Counted from the first letter of the stretch, positions 18,303-27,320 are shown. The stretch is 64,000 nucleotides of DNA from JAAZZY01 sp964612505 (GCA_964612505.1 CAZTEX010000001.1:62001-126000); one strand, 5' to 3'. A program made the numbers and translations. Notes: generated by a model not told the origin, from the letters alone.

Positions 18303-18776
18303 GTGGAATTTAATCTAGAAGAAATTAAAAAATTGCTGGATGCTTTTGAAGAAAGAAAAATGCAAAAGTTTCAGCTTAAACGAGGTGACTTTGAGCTTAT
18401 GCTTGAGAGGGCGCCTGCAAAAGGAGAGGTGGTAGCTCAGGCTTCTTATGTAGAACAACCTCAGCAAATGCGCCATCCTTCAGCTCATCAACTTCCCCCT
18501 CATTTCCCTGGTCATGAAAAGCAAGCTCCCGAAGCATCTAATGCAAAATATATTGATTCCCCAATGGTTGGGACTTTTTATTCAGCAGCAGCGCCGGGTG
18601 AGTCTGTTTTTGTCAATGTTGGTGACTCTGTAAAAAAAGGTGACGTTGTTTGTATTATTGAAGCGATGAAAGTCATGAATGAAATCAAAGCCACGACGGA
18701 TGGTGTGGTTAAAGAAGTTTTAGTTGAAGATGGTCATCCCGTTGAGTTTGGAACTAAAATCTTTAAAATTGGTTAA
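18303..18776 (+). CDS. accB: Biotin carboxyl carrier protein of acetyl-CoA carboxylase
   Basis: This small protein carries the biotin that shuttles CO2 from AccC to the carboxyltransferase in the first step of fatty acid synthesis. The C-terminal biotinyl domain (about 80-157) has EAMKVMNEIK, in which the second Lys after EAM is biotinylated, plus DSPMVGTFYSAAAPG. A Pro/His-rich linker precedes it. I start at GTG 18303 (EFNLEEIKKLLD follows) with GAGG five bases upstream. An upstream in-frame TTG would overlap efp and adds no conserved sequence. The resulting 157-residue length is typical. Confidence 0.95.
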   Translation: MEFNLEEIKKLLDAFEERKMQKFQLKRGDFELMLERAPAKGEVVAQASYVEQPQQMRHPSAHQLPPHFPGHEKQAPEASNAKYIDSPMVGTFYSAAAPGESVFVNVGDSVKKGDVVCIIEAMKVMNEIKATTDGVVKEVLVEDGHPVEFGTKIFKIG

Positions 18777-18781
18777 GGTAT

Positions 18782-20149
18782 ATGAAAAAAGTTCTCATTG
18801 CAAATCGTGGTGAAATTGCAGTCCGTATTATTCGAGCTTGTCATGAGCTTGGTTTACAAACGGTTGCAGTCTACTCAGAAGTCGACCATGAAGCTCTCCA
18901 TGTTTTGCAAGCAGATGAAGCTATTTGCATTGGAAAAGCTTCAGCTCTAGAATCATACTTAAAGATACCACACGTTTTATCAGCCGCCGAAATCACACAT
19001 GCAGATGCTATTCATCCAGGTTATGGCTTTTTAAGTGAAAATGCGAATTTTGCATCTATTTGTGAGAGCTGTAAGATTACCTTTATTGGACCTACTTCCA
19101 AAGCTATTTCCATTCTTGGAGATAAAGCAAAAGCAAAAGCAGCTGCAAAAGCAGCCAATTGCCCCATCATTCCTGGATCTGAAGGAATTGTTTCTTCAGT
19201 TGAAGAAGGATTGAAACTTGCCGCCAAGATTAAATATCCGCTTTTAATTAAAGCAGTAGCAGGTGGTGGTGGCAAAGGAATACGTTTTGTCTTTAATGAA
19301 AGTGAATTTGCTAAAATGTTTCCACAAGCTCAAGCTGAAGCCAAAGCTAATTTCAACAATCCTGATGTTTACATTGAAAAAATGATTGTAAATCCAAGAC
19401 ACGTGGAAGTGCAAGTCTTGGGTGATCAACATGGCAATTGTGTCTATTTAGGAGAAAGGGATTGTACAATTCAGCGAAGAAGGCAAAAACTTATTGAAGA
19501 AACACCTTCCTTAATTTGTGATGACAAGATGAGAAAGGAACTTGGAGAGGCTGCTGTTAGGCTTGCAAAGAGCGTTAATTATAGTTCAGCAGGAACCGTA
19601 GAGTTTTTAATCGATGAGAATAGAAACTTTTACTTTATGGAAATGAATACACGTATTCAAGTCGAGCACACAGTCACTGAAGCGGTCACGGGAATTGACT
19701 TAGTTAAAGAACAAATTAAAATTGCAATGGGTGAGCCCCTGTCGTTTAAACAAGAAGACATCCAAATGAAAGGGCATGTCATGCAGTTTAGAATTAACGC
19801 AGAGAACCCAGCAACGAATTTCTCACCATCACCTGGGACATTAGATTATTACCTTCCTCCGGGTGGACCACATGTGCGCATTGACAGCGCCTGTTATACT
19901 GGCTATAAAATCCCTCCAAACTATGACTCGATGGTTGCAAAATTGATCATCACAGGAAAAGATCGCAAAGATGCGATTGCTGTTGCCAAAAGAGCTTTAA
20001 GGGAATTTCATATTGGAGGAATTCACTCCACAATTTCTTTTCATAATTACATGCTGAATGATCAGAAATTTATCAATAATGATTATAATTTAAATTATAT
20101 TGATCAATTGATTGAATCAGGTTGTACTTTTGAGCTTAAAGAAGAATAA
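18782..20149 (+). CDS. accC: Biotin carboxylase subunit of acetyl-CoA carboxylase
   Basis: This 455-residue ATP-grasp enzyme carboxylates biotin on AccB using ATP and bicarbonate. Motifs are LIANRGEIAVRIIRA (4-18), HPGYGFLSENANFA (about 79-92), the glycine-rich ATP loop KAVAGGGGKGIR (about 158-169), and FMEMNTRIQVEHTVTE (about 285-300) with the catalytic Glu/Arg. Full length is normal. It begins five bases after accB and ends six bases before a convergent gene, completing the rpe-efp-accB-accC block. Confidence 0.97.
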   Translation: MKKVLIANRGEIAVRIIRACHELGLQTVAVYSEVDHEALHVLQADEAICIGKASALESYLKIPHVLSAAEITHADAIHPGYGFLSENANFASICESCKITFIGPTSKAISILGDKAKAKAAAKAANCPIIPGSEGIVSSVEEGLKLAAKIKYPLLIKAVAGGGGKGIRFVFNESEFAKMFPQAQAEAKANFNNPDVYIEKMIVNPRHVEVQVLGDQHGNCVYLGERDCTIQRRRQKLIEETPSLICDDKMRKELGEAAVRLAKSVNYSSAGTVEFLIDENRNFYFMEMNTRIQVEHTVTEAVTGIDLVKEQIKIAMGEPLSFKQEDIQMKGHVMQFRINAENPATNFSPSPGTLDYYLPPGGPHVRIDSACYTGYKIPPNYDSMVAKLIITGKDRKDAIAVAKRALREFHIGGIHSTISFHNYMLNDQKFINNDYNLNYIDQLIESGCTFELKEE

Positions 20150-20154
20150 TTTTT

Positions 20155-21072
20155 TTAAGCATTCATCATTAATTTTTTATGCTTGCGATTGATTTTGGTT
20201 GGGTTGAAATAGTTTTGTCTCCCATAAACCGCTTCATGAAGATTTTCCACTGCAATAAATGCCGATGGATCAATATTTAAGATAATATCTTTTAAAGCAG
20301 CTAGCTGCAGACGATCTACAATCACTAGTAAAATCTCTCTATCATCTCCAGCATAGCCTCCTCGCCCATAAAGAATGGTTAGACCTAGGCCTAGCTCATG
20401 AACGACAGTATCGGCGATCTCTTTAGGTTTGCTAGAAATAATGAGGGCTGACTTGAGTTCATCAAGACCTACGATGACAAAGTCCATCGTTTTATAAGTG
20501 ACGATGTAGGTAATAAAGGAGCGAATGGAGGTGTTCCATTCACCATAGACATAGCCTGCTATTAAAAAGACAAAGAAGTTAATAAAAACAACCACTTGCC
20601 CAATGGTATAGCCTTTACTTCTGTTGATGATAATCGCAATCACTTCAGAACCATCAGAACAGCCGCCCATGCGGATAATAATGCCAATACCTATTCCTAG
20701 TGCGATACCGCCAAGAACAACAACCTCTAGTGAATCGCCGTGAAATACAGGGAGGCCCGTAAAAACATCGTCAAGTAGAAAAAGGAAGAAAGAGAAAAAG
20801 ACGATTCCTGTTGTAAGATAAATTAAGAAATCTTTTCCAAAGTGCTTATAGGCTAAAATGACGCAGGGGATATTAAGAGCTAAAACAAAATAGGGTAGCC
20901 AGAAGGAGCCAAAGATATGGGCTAAAATCATAGCAATACCCGTTACCCCGCCATCAATAACGTGATTGGGTAATATGATAAATTTGATTGCGGCAGCTTC
21001 TATAAGAGCCCCAAGGAGGATCCAGGGAGCAACCTTAAAGTAGGATTTTCTTTTTCTAGCTAGGTTTACCAT
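20155..21072 (-). CDS. YitT-family membrane protein (DUF161/DUF2179)
   Basis: This 305-residue protein has five or six hydrophobic segments in the first 210 residues (for example GIALGIGIGIIIRMGG near 138-153, a hallmark of YitT proteins, followed by SDGSEVIAIII). A soluble C-terminal domain of the DUF2179 type follows (about 220-290: GLTILYGRGGYAGDDREILL). The family is widespread in Firmicutes and Chlamydiae and its transport or sensing role is not established. It is convergent with accC. Confidence is in family, not function. Confidence 0.85.
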   Translation of the reverse strand: MVNLARKRKSYFKVAPWILLGALIEAAAIKFIILPNHVIDGGVTGIAMILAHIFGSFWLPYFVLALNIPCVILAYKHFGKDFLIYLTTGIVFFSFFLFLLDDVFTGLPVFHGDSLEVVVLGGIALGIGIGIIIRMGGCSDGSEVIAIIINRSKGYTIGQVVVFINFFVFLIAGYVYGEWNTSIRSFITYIVTYKTMDFVIVGLDELKSALIISSKPKEIADTVVHELGLGLTILYGRGGYAGDDREILLVIVDRLQLAALKDIILNIDPSAFIAVENLHEAVYGRQNYFNPTKINRKHKKLMMNA

Positions 21073-21136
21073 TTTCTTGCGTGTTTTTATTTAAAAAAAA
21101 AGATTATCAGATTGAGTAATCTTGTGCTATAGAAAA

Positions 21137-21210
21137 CGCGGGAGACGAGGCTCGAACTCGCAACTTCCGGCGTGACAGGCCGGTGCTCTAACCAATTGAA
21201 CTACTCCCGC
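21137..21210 (-). tRNA. tRNA-Asp (GTC)
   Basis: On the minus strand this folds as a 74-base cloverleaf. The acceptor stem is GCGGGAG/CTCCCGC with discriminator G, as expected for Asp. The anticodon loop reads CTGTCAC with anticodon GTC, and the T-arm is GTTCGAGCC. CCA is not encoded. It lies 11 bases from tRNA-Val, in the same direction and downstream of it. Confidence 0.95.
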
Positions 21211-21221
21211 AAAATGTATGA

Positions 21222-21293
21222 TGGGCGCAAAAGGATTTGAACCTATGACCACCTGCTTGTAAGGCAGGCGCTCTACCGCTGAGCTATACGCCC
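21222..21293 (-). tRNA. tRNA-Val (TAC)
   Basis: This 72-base cloverleaf on the minus strand has acceptor stem GGGCGTA/TGCGCCC (one wobble), D-arm AGCTCAGCGGTAGAGC, and anticodon stem CCTGC/GCAGG around loop CTTACAA (anticodon TAC). The T-arm is GGTTCAAATCC and the discriminator is A. It is upstream of tRNA-Asp, probably on one transcript. Confidence 0.95.
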
Positions 21294-21374
21294 TAAAAAA
21301 CATGATAAAATTTAAAAGATCTTTCAATTAGAAACAAGTTATTTTATGATTAGTTTAGAAATTTTTGAGAAATT

Positions 21375-21833
21375 ATGAAGAGAAGTTGCTTTTTAATTTT
21401 AATTTTAACGTTTTTTACAGCCCTTTTTACCTCTTGTGGTCCCGTTTCAACGCAAGATTATCAAATTCAAGCTTCTGCTTTGATGGATCAGTTTATTAAA
21501 GATCTAAAAAAAATTAGAGATCCACATCAGTTGCAAAAGATGCAAGGTAAACTAAAAAAAGATTTCAATGAACTTGCCCGGTGCATGATCGAGTATCGCC
21601 TTTATATTGAAAAACATCCTGAATTAAGAATAGAACCCAATGAGCGGTTGTCATTTGCAGCTTATAATTTAAAATGTGAGCTTTATAGAATTTATCAGTT
21701 AGATGGTGCTTTGCAAATCATTGAAGTAGCTCAAAAAGACGCCTATAATAAGCTGGGGCTTTTTGAACATTCGTTAACCAATGAACGCATTAATCTTTTT
21801 GAATCGAATAAGCCGTTATCTAAAAAGAGTTAA
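21375..21833 (+). CDS. Small predicted lipoprotein
   Basis: This 152-residue protein begins with a classic lipoprotein signal: MKRSC, then a hydrophobic stretch and the lipobox LFTSC (Cys21 would be acylated). The mature part is helical and charged, with no recognised domain. It is probably anchored in the inner or outer membrane facing the periplasm. The sequence around LARCMIEYRLYIEKHPEL (about 68-85) looks like a conserved helical hairpin. It starts downstream of the tRNA pair, on the opposite strand. Its last 18 bases overlap the convergent next gene. I do not know the family. Confidence 0.8.
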   Translation: MKRSCFLILILTFFTALFTSCGPVSTQDYQIQASALMDQFIKDLKKIRDPHQLQKMQGKLKKDFNELARCMIEYRLYIEKHPELRIEPNERLSFAAYNLKCELYRIYQLDGALQIIEVAQKDAYNKLGLFEHSLTNERINLFESNKPLSKKS

Positions 21834-22298
21834 GAAAACCTCGAAAGATTTTCCAATAAGTGCCAATCCACCAAAAAATGCATAAACAGATCCAATCCCT
21901 CCTAACATGCTTATCCCTAAAGAACAAGCCAGTGAGGCTGGGCCATAAATGCCTTGCTCATCAAAAGGCTTAGAACCAAAAGTCTCACAAAAGAGGCTAT
22001 TTTGTTCAGGGTAGCCTGTTTGGCGGTGAACAAAATCAGTGAGCACAGTACAGGTTTTGTTAAAGCCGGGGATATTGGCATAGCCACTCGCATTTTCTGC
22101 GAACCCATAAAATTGACTGGTTTGTTGATAGAGCAGATGTCCACTGTAGCCTCCAAACATCATTAAGCCAACGCCGGAGACTGCCAATGCTGTAGCATGC
22201 GCTAGTTTGAAAGTTACTCTAGCTGTAGATCCAAGGATATTTACCGCTATAGATCGACTTTCTTGTGGGCTCGTAATATTGGTAACAATTGCATTCAT
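21816..22298 (-). CDS. Hypothetical membrane protein with two or three TM segments
   Basis: I do not recognise the family. From the ATG at 22298 the product is about 160 residues, with a hydrophobic segment near 22-46 (TALAVSGVGLMMFGGYSG), a central loop containing four cysteines (CTVLTDF, FCETFG, ACSLG), and a C-terminal hydrophobic hairpin (GISMLGGIGSVYAFFGGLALIG). The frame is open for 43 more codons upstream, a hydrophobic low-complexity stretch with no better start, so the N-terminus is uncertain. A TATAAT sequence lies about 20 bases upstream of the chosen start. The mix of small residues and glycine is reminiscent of chlamydial inclusion-membrane-like proteins, but this is speculation. 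Confidence 0.55.
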   Translation of the reverse strand: MNAIVTNITSPQESRSIAVNILGSTARVTFKLAHATALAVSGVGLMMFGGYSGHLLYQQTSQFYGFAENASGYANIPGFNKTCTVLTDFVHRQTGYPEQNSLFCETFGSKPFDEQGIYGPASLACSLGISMLGGIGSVYAFFGGLALIGKSFEVFLTLFR

Positions 22299-22545
22299 AA
22301 CACAAACAAAATAATTATATAGTAAAAGAAAGTATTTTAAGCGCGTAGCTGACATGAAGTCAATATTTAAGTAGTAAGTAGCAGAATAGTTCAGAAAAAA
22401 CGTTATATATAAAATATATACTCTCAAATCTTGAAGCGAAAAATTTCGTGAGTTGAACTTGTTTTTTTAATTTCAACGCTAAATCCAAGTAGAGATAAAT
22501 TAATTGATAAGCTAACATAGAACCTTTCTATAATGAGGAATCTTG

Positions 22546-22965
22546 ATGAAACAAAAGCAAAAAGGCAGAAGTTTTTTCCGCCGTATTTTTGTGTTACCCT
22601 TTGCTGTGGCTATGTTGGTACCGCTGATCTTTTTTGATATAGCTCTTTCTATATATCATCGCATTGCCTTTGGAATTTGCAAAATGAAACGAGTCAATCG
22701 TAGATCTCATTTTAAAATAGATCAAATGAAAGTGGCTCAGCTCGGTAAGTTAGAGCGCTTTTATGCAGTTTACATATACTACGTGAAGGGCTTAATGAGC
22801 TACGCTTCTAAAATTGCATCTGAGAGTGAAGATTACTGGTGCCAGCCAAAGCCTCTAAAAGGGCGTCAACAGATGGTTGTTGATAAAAGCAAAATGGGTG
22901 TCAAAGAACTTCAAGCTTATCAAAACTCCATCAAACAAAAGCCTAAAAAAAGTCGTAAGAAATAA
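22546..22965 (+). CDS. Small membrane-associated basic protein, conserved hypothetical
   Basis: This protein of about 139 residues has an N-terminal Arg/Lys patch (KGRSFFRRIF), a hydrophobic segment (VLPFAVAMLVPLIFFDIALS, about 16-35), and a basic C-terminal tail. The centre (IYHRIAFGICKMKRVNRR, then FKIDQMK, and KIASESEDYWC) resembles, from memory, a family of uncharacterised bacterial proteins that usually have a YCGYANGL-type cysteine motif; here that region reads VYIYYVKGL, lacking the cysteine. The ATG start has GAGGA six bases upstream. Function unknown. Confidence 0.65.
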   Translation: MKQKQKGRSFFRRIFVLPFAVAMLVPLIFFDIALSIYHRIAFGICKMKRVNRRSHFKIDQMKVAQLGKLERFYAVYIYYVKGLMSYASKIASESEDYWCQPKPLKGRQQMVVDKSKMGVKELQAYQNSIKQKPKKSRKK

Positions 22966-23327
22966 TTTTTTGGATGCTTTAATCTGCGTTAGGGTTGTTC
23001 TAAATGAATTAAAGAGAATTTAATGACTTTAGAGCATCGAAGGCTATCTTTTTTCTATGAATTTGCTTTAGAGGTAGTTTGTAACTTGTAATAAAGTAAC
23101 CAGGTAAAATAAAGGCAGATAAGGCTAAAGTCTTGGTCGTAGGGTTTCTCCTTAATAGCTCACTTGTCTTGCCCGAAATTGCCAGTCTTTAAGCTTCACT
23201 CATTGGCTTATTCAAAGGACTTCTCCAACACTTATTTTTTAGACTGAGTACTTTTATTGGGCTTGCATATTTTTAATAAAAGAATTCAAAAAAAGAATAA
23301 ATTGTCAAAGAGATGAAATTTCTACAC
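22966..23327 (+). other. Intergenic region without a recognised gene
   Basis: About 360 bases between two convergent genes. No frame with a ribosome site, no tRNA-like fold and no strong GC hairpin with a T-run was seen. One AT-only inverted repeat (ATTAAA / TTTAAT) is present near the left end. It may be a decayed gene or simply a spacer. Confidence 0.5.
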
Positions 23328-24752
23328 TCAATGCGTTGCTGAAGGGAACTTATTTCTTGAAACATAAGAAAATAACCATGCTGCAATTAAACTTAAGGCA
23401 AAAGCAGGGATCAATTCAGGAACTTTGTAACTAAATAACTTATTCACATGTGGCCAAACCGCAGAGGTAAACCCTCCTACTAAAATAGCAGCAACAGCTC
23501 CATGTCGATTAATGCTTTTGGAGTAAAGGGATAATAGAATAATGGGGCCAAATGCAGCTCCAAGACCTGACCAAGAGTATAAAACAAGTTCATAAATGGT
23601 CGAGAGATTAAAGAAGGCTAAAAAGAATGATAGAGCTCCCACAATTAAAACAAAGGAACGAGAAACCCAAAGCAATTCTTTGGATGTCGCCTTAGGGCGG
23701 ACAATTCTTTTATAGAAATCTTCAGAAAGAAGAGAGGCCTGAACTAAGATTTGAGTTTCTACAGTAGAAATTGTTGCTGCTAAAATCCCACACAATACAA
23801 AGCCGGCAATAAAAGGATGAAAAAGAGCCTGTGTCATTTGGATGTAAATAAGTTGAGGGTTGGTAGTTCCTTTTGGAAAAAAGCCCAGTGCCACAATCCC
23901 GATAAATACAGCCCCTGTCAATGAAAGGATTTGAAGGGTCATTCCAACATATTTAGATTTGTAAATTTCATTTGGGTTTTTAATACCCATAAACTTAGTT
24001 AGGATATGAGGTTGTCCGAAATAACCAGGTCCCATTGTTAAAAATAGAGTTAGGATATTGATCCAAGTCATAAAATGGTTATTAGGAATCAACTTTAAAG
24101 AAACTTGATTGGCCAAAGCTCCTGCCGAAACAGCGCTAGCTCCTCCGATGTGAATAAATCCTACTAAAGGAACTAAAAGAATCATAATGACCAAGAAGAA
24201 CCCTTGGAAAAAATCAGTCCAGGCAACAGTAATATACCCTCCAAAGATCGTATAGAGTAGGGCAATAAAAAATCCAATGGCCACTCCACCTTGATAGGGG
24301 ACATTAAAGGCAAATTCAAATAAAAAGCCTACGCCCTGAAGGCCCGAAGAGATATAGAAAGTAAAAAATAAAAGGCAAATGAGGGCCGTAATAATTCTAA
24401 TAAACCCTGAATGGTCGTGATACTTCTTCTCTAAGTAAGTGGAGAGGGTCAAACTATTTAACTTTTCTGTCATGACGCGCAACTTTTTTGCAACAAAGTG
24501 CCAATTGGAAAACATGCCTGCAACGAGCCCTAGCCCGATCCAAGCGTTTTCTAAACCACCTGTAAAAATAATGACAGGAAATCCAAGAAATATCCATGCG
24601 CTCATATCGCTGGCTTGAGCGCTCAAAGCTGTCACCCAAAAATTTAACCCTCTTCCGCCGATGACAAAGTCGTATTCAGTGGTGTGCTTTTTATAGGAAA
24701 AAAAGACAATAATGAGAAGGATAGAAGCATAAATTATAAATGATAATAACAT
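23328..24752 (-). CDS. Sodium:solute symporter (PutP-like, proline type)
   Basis: This 474-residue protein has about 12-13 hydrophobic helices and the sodium:solute symporter signature. Typical PutP-like segments are YDFVIGGRGLNFWVTALSAQ (about 27-46), ASDMSAWIFLGFP (46-58) and GGYITVAWTDFFQGF (about 168-182), and GPGYFGQPHILTKFMGI near 249-265. The serine-rich helix-2 region supports sodium coupling. Proline is the most likely substrate because PutP proteins match best by eye, but other amino acids are possible. It lies three bases downstream of the PP-loop ATPase gene on the same strand. Confidence 0.88.
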   Translation of the reverse strand: MLLSFIIYASILLIIVFFSYKKHTTEYDFVIGGRGLNFWVTALSAQASDMSAWIFLGFPVIIFTGGLENAWIGLGLVAGMFSNWHFVAKKLRVMTEKLNSLTLSTYLEKKYHDHSGFIRIITALICLLFFTFYISSGLQGVGFLFEFAFNVPYQGGVAIGFFIALLYTIFGGYITVAWTDFFQGFFLVIMILLVPLVGFIHIGGASAVSAGALANQVSLKLIPNNHFMTWINILTLFLTMGPGYFGQPHILTKFMGIKNPNEIYKSKYVGMTLQILSLTGAVFIGIVALGFFPKGTTNPQLIYIQMTQALFHPFIAGFVLCGILAATISTVETQILVQASLLSEDFYKRIVRPKATSKELLWVSRSFVLIVGALSFFLAFFNLSTIYELVLYSWSGLGAAFGPIILLSLYSKSINRHGAVAAILVGGFTSAVWPHVNKLFSYKVPELIPAFALSLIAAWLFSYVSRNKFPSATH

Positions 24753-24755
24753 ATT

Positions 24756-25499
24756 TTAAGGGTGACTCGCTTTGTCTGATCCGTAAACTCGCCCAGCAGA
24801 TGCTAAGTTTGCCCGAGCTTCAGGGAAAAATTTTTCTATGTATTTTAATAGATCATCGGTTTTTTTGCGCATGGAATTTTGACCTACCGGGCAACGGCAG
24901 ACGACGCGATTAAACTGATGAGCTATTGAAAAGTTAATAATATCTTGCTCTGAAACATAAATCAAGGGCCGGATAATGGTTATTCCATAGTGTTGCATTT
25001 CAACTTTGGCCAAGTTGGCTGCAAATTCCCCCTTGTGGAACAAATTCATTAAAAGGGTTTGTACACTATCATCTCGGTGGTGGCCAAAAGCGATTGTTTC
25101 TATGCCATTAGCTTTGGCTGCGTCAAATATTAATTTTCTTCTTTCTCTTGAACATGGATAGCAACTTTTCTCTTCAGTTGTTGCTGCTTGATTTAAAGTA
25201 ATAAATTGAACATCAAGTTTTTCGCAGATCGGTTTTAAAGATGAGGATTGAATAGAAGCGCCACAAGAATAATCTCCACTGACATGAAAGGCTGTTAATT
25301 TAAAATTTGGAAAACCAAGGCCCCGAATCGCTGCAAGAATATAAAGAAGCGTTAAGCTATCTTTTCCACCACTTAAGGCGATACCTAGGTGGGAAATATT
25401 ATCCACTAGTTGGTATTCATAAAGAGCTTTGCGAACCATGGATTCAATTTTGCGGCCCAATTTAGTCCAAGGAGGTTGTACAATAGGAAGATTAAACAT
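24756..25499 (-). CDS. ttcA: PP-loop ATPase of the TtcA/Ncs6 family, probable tRNA thiolase
   Basis: This 247-residue protein has the PP-loop SGGKDS (43-48) for ATP binding, and a CYPC motif (113-116) that in TtcA-like enzymes supplies cluster or persulfide cysteines. GHHRDDSVQTLLMNLFHKG (about 140-158) and a third cysteine region (VVCRCPVGQ) also match. TtcA makes 2-thiocytidine at tRNA position 32; related enzymes thiolate U34 or U54. The motif after the third Cys differs from the E. coli CNLCGSQ form, so the exact tRNA position is uncertain. Chlamydial genomes carry a PP-loop ATPase annotated ydaO that I believe is the same gene. Confidence 0.82.
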   Translation of the reverse strand: MFNLPIVQPPWTKLGRKIESMVRKALYEYQLVDNISHLGIALSGGKDSLTLLYILAAIRGLGFPNFKLTAFHVSGDYSCGASIQSSSLKPICEKLDVQFITLNQAATTEEKSCYPCSRERRKLIFDAAKANGIETIAFGHHRDDSVQTLLMNLFHKGEFAANLAKVEMQHYGITIIRPLIYVSEQDIINFSIAHQFNRVVCRCPVGQNSMRKKTDDLLKYIEKFFPEARANLASAGRVYGSDKASHP

Positions 25500-25632
25500 T
25501 TAATTTGAGTAAATTGCTTTTTTTTGCGAATAAGTTTATAATTTTAAACTCTGTAAGTCAATTCTACATTTCATTAATTGAATTAATCTTGTCTCAAATA
25601 ACATTCTTTGTTAGATTCTTCTTCTTATTTTT

Positions 25633-25705
25633 GCTGGCATAGCTCAATTGGTAGAGCACCCGACTTGTAATCGGACGGTTGTGGGTTCAATTCCTACTGC
25701 CAGCA
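25633..25705 (+). tRNA. tRNA-Thr (TGT)
   Basis: This 73-base cloverleaf has acceptor GCTGGCA/TGCCAGC with discriminator A, D-arm AGCTCAATTGGTAGAGC, anticodon stem CCGA/TCGG around CTTGTAA (anticodon TGT), and T-arm GGGTTCAATTCC. It is the first of a Thr-Tyr pair. Confidence 0.95.
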
Positions 25706-25715
25706 ACCCTTTTTA

Positions 25716-25798
25716 GGGGGCATCGCATAGCGGCCAATTGCAATGGACTGTAAATCCGTCGACTCCGGTCTACGCTGGTTCGAATCCAGCTGCCCCCA
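25716..25798 (+). tRNA. tRNA-Tyr (GTA)
   Basis: This 83-base class II tRNA has acceptor GGGGGCA/TGCCCCC, discriminator A, anticodon loop CTGTAAA (anticodon GTA), a long variable arm (CGACTCCGGTCTACG) and T-arm TGGTTCGAATCCA. It starts 11 bases after tRNA-Thr. Confidence 0.95.
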
Positions 25799-25892
25799 AC
25801 CTTTTGCCACAAGGGTAGCAAATGGGTTCCACGTCTGTTCTGTGATTTCAATCTGACGAGTTTTGTAGTCTTTAAGCTTATCTTTTTAATTT

Positions 25893-26975
25893 TTAAGTGT
25901 GCAAAATTTTGATTAGCCATCCCTTACTAATGATACGCTTTGTTTCTTCATATTTTTCAGCAAGTAGACCATCTACTTCTGTAAGACGCCTGTATTCTGA
26001 TTCTGATAACACCCAGGGATTAATTCCACGAAATTTACTTTTTACGATATAATCAGCCTCGCTAATGTCGTTGATTATTGAGAAATAATCCTGGGGATTC
26101 ATAATCATTTTCATTTTCTCCACTATGATTGGGTCTTTTTGGAGAGTGAGCTTATCCCAAATTTCTTGATCGGTTCCATAATGAAAATCTGTATAAGAAA
26201 TGCACCCCAAGTCAATAGCTCTCAAAATAGCATCAGCCAACCATCTAGAAGTTAAATAATTTGTTGGGCTTCCCCAGCAGTCTTCGGTCATAAAAAGAGA
26301 AAAAAGGGTAATTTTTTTCATCAAGCTTGGATCATTGCTTACCCACCGATTATTTATAAAACGGAGATTGTTAAAAATTGACACTGCCTCTTCGTGTGTT
26401 ATAAGTCCTTGGTAATATGCTCCCTGTGTGTTGTAGTCAATGCGATCAGCACAAAGATTAGGCAAGCGATTTTCAAGAGAAGGAAATAGTTCTTCTTTTG
26501 GCAGGATTTGCTCAATTGTAAAGTTATATTTATTAAGAATATCTGCTAAACCACTTTCCTTTAAGAAAAAAGGAAGAATATCATCTTGATAGTCTTTATC
26601 TTGGTTTTCTTTGCCAAAAACCCAATCTCCAACATGAGAGAAAGCGGTATGCGAAACATCGTGTAAAAGTCCTGCAATTTGTTCTTCGATTGAAGAATTA
26701 TTGACCCTTAAAATTGCAAAAACACCAATAGAATGATCATAGCGACTGTATTCTTCTCGATGAGTTGTGTAGTAGGCAATACCATATTGGTGAATGTTTT
26801 TAAGCCTTTGAAAGATCGGACTATCAATTAACTCCAAGATAACGGGCTCTTCCACTTCAATAGGTCCATAAAATGTATCAATCTGCCTGGCAAATAAAGC
26901 ACACGGAAGTAGAATGAAAAAAAGTAAATTGATTTTCAAAGTATCAGAGCACTTAAACAAGATGTAATCCCCCAT
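25893..26975 (-). CDS. HD-domain phosphohydrolase (SAMHD1/dGTPase-like) with N-terminal signal sequence
   Basis: This 360-residue protein has a metal-binding HD domain: H81 in YDHSIGV, H105-D106 in LLHDVSHTAFSH, and a later Asp in LCADRIDYN (about 173-181). The region DTFYGPIE...FQRLKNIHQYGIAY is the entry of the SAMHD1/YpgQ-type dNTP triphosphohydrolases. Upstream of it lies a hydrophobic signal-like stretch (INLLFFILLPCALFA, about 15-29) ending in an A-R junction, which would send the protein across the inner membrane. dNTPases are cytosolic, so this is odd. The start codon is uncertain (ATG with poor ribosome site; a TTG 12 codons later would give a tighter signal peptide). Substrate unknown. 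Confidence 0.82.
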   Translation of the reverse strand: MGDYILFKCSDTLKINLLFFILLPCALFARQIDTFYGPIEVEEPVILELIDSPIFQRLKNIHQYGIAYYTTHREEYSRYDHSIGVFAILRVNNSSIEEQIAGLLHDVSHTAFSHVGDWVFGKENQDKDYQDDILPFFLKESGLADILNKYNFTIEQILPKEELFPSLENRLPNLCADRIDYNTQGAYYQGLITHEEAVSIFNNLRFINNRWVSNDPSLMKKITLFSLFMTEDCWGSPTNYLTSRWLADAILRAIDLGCISYTDFHYGTDQEIWDKLTLQKDPIIVEKMKMIMNPQDYFSIINDISEADYIVKSKFRGINPWVLSESEYRRLTEVDGLLAEKYEETKRIISKGWLIKILHT

Positions 26976-27320
26976 TAACGAACTTCTATTTTATAAAAAT
27001 GCAGAAGGATTTTACAATTTTCTTCCAATTCCATCCAGTCAAGGATTCTGAATGTGTCTAACAGTCTCTAAATCACTTTATAAAGCCTTTTCCTCATACA
27101 TTTTATTCACCTCTAAGCCCAATCTGCAGCGCTAGTGGGATAGCATTTTCTTTTCTTTCTTTTAGGGTTTGATTGATTTAGACTTAAACCTTCCTTGCTT
27201 CTGCCATTGAACTTTGATGGCGCCTCCATTATAATTTGCACGAATTTCTATCAAAAAGATCAATACAGGCGATTTCACAAAAAAGATTTGAAATCCTAAG
27301 TAAGTGGGGCCTTTAAATAA
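26976..27320 (+). other. Intergenic region holding a promoter
   Basis: About 345 bases between divergent genes. Apart from the promoter listed separately and a weak five-base hairpin (GCCAT/ATGGC) overlapping it, I see no gene, RNA fold or repeat here. Confidence 0.5.
27207..27235 (+). promoter_or_regulatory. Strong vegetative-type promoter upstream of the alpha/beta hydrolase gene
   Basis: TTGAAC and a perfect TATAAT are separated by 17 bases, giving a leader of about 80 bases before the hydrolase ATG. This is one of the best consensus matches in the window. Confidence 0.6.

Noticed and set aside
21127..21327. A 66-codon open frame on the minus strand
   Set aside because: It is only a reading of the tRNA-Val/tRNA-Asp genes; peptides like YSSAVERLPYKQV are typical tRNA translations.
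25687..25920. A 77-codon frame crossing tRNA-Thr and tRNA-Tyr
   Set aside because: It is antisense to the tRNA pair and overlaps the HD gene end, without any conserved protein features.
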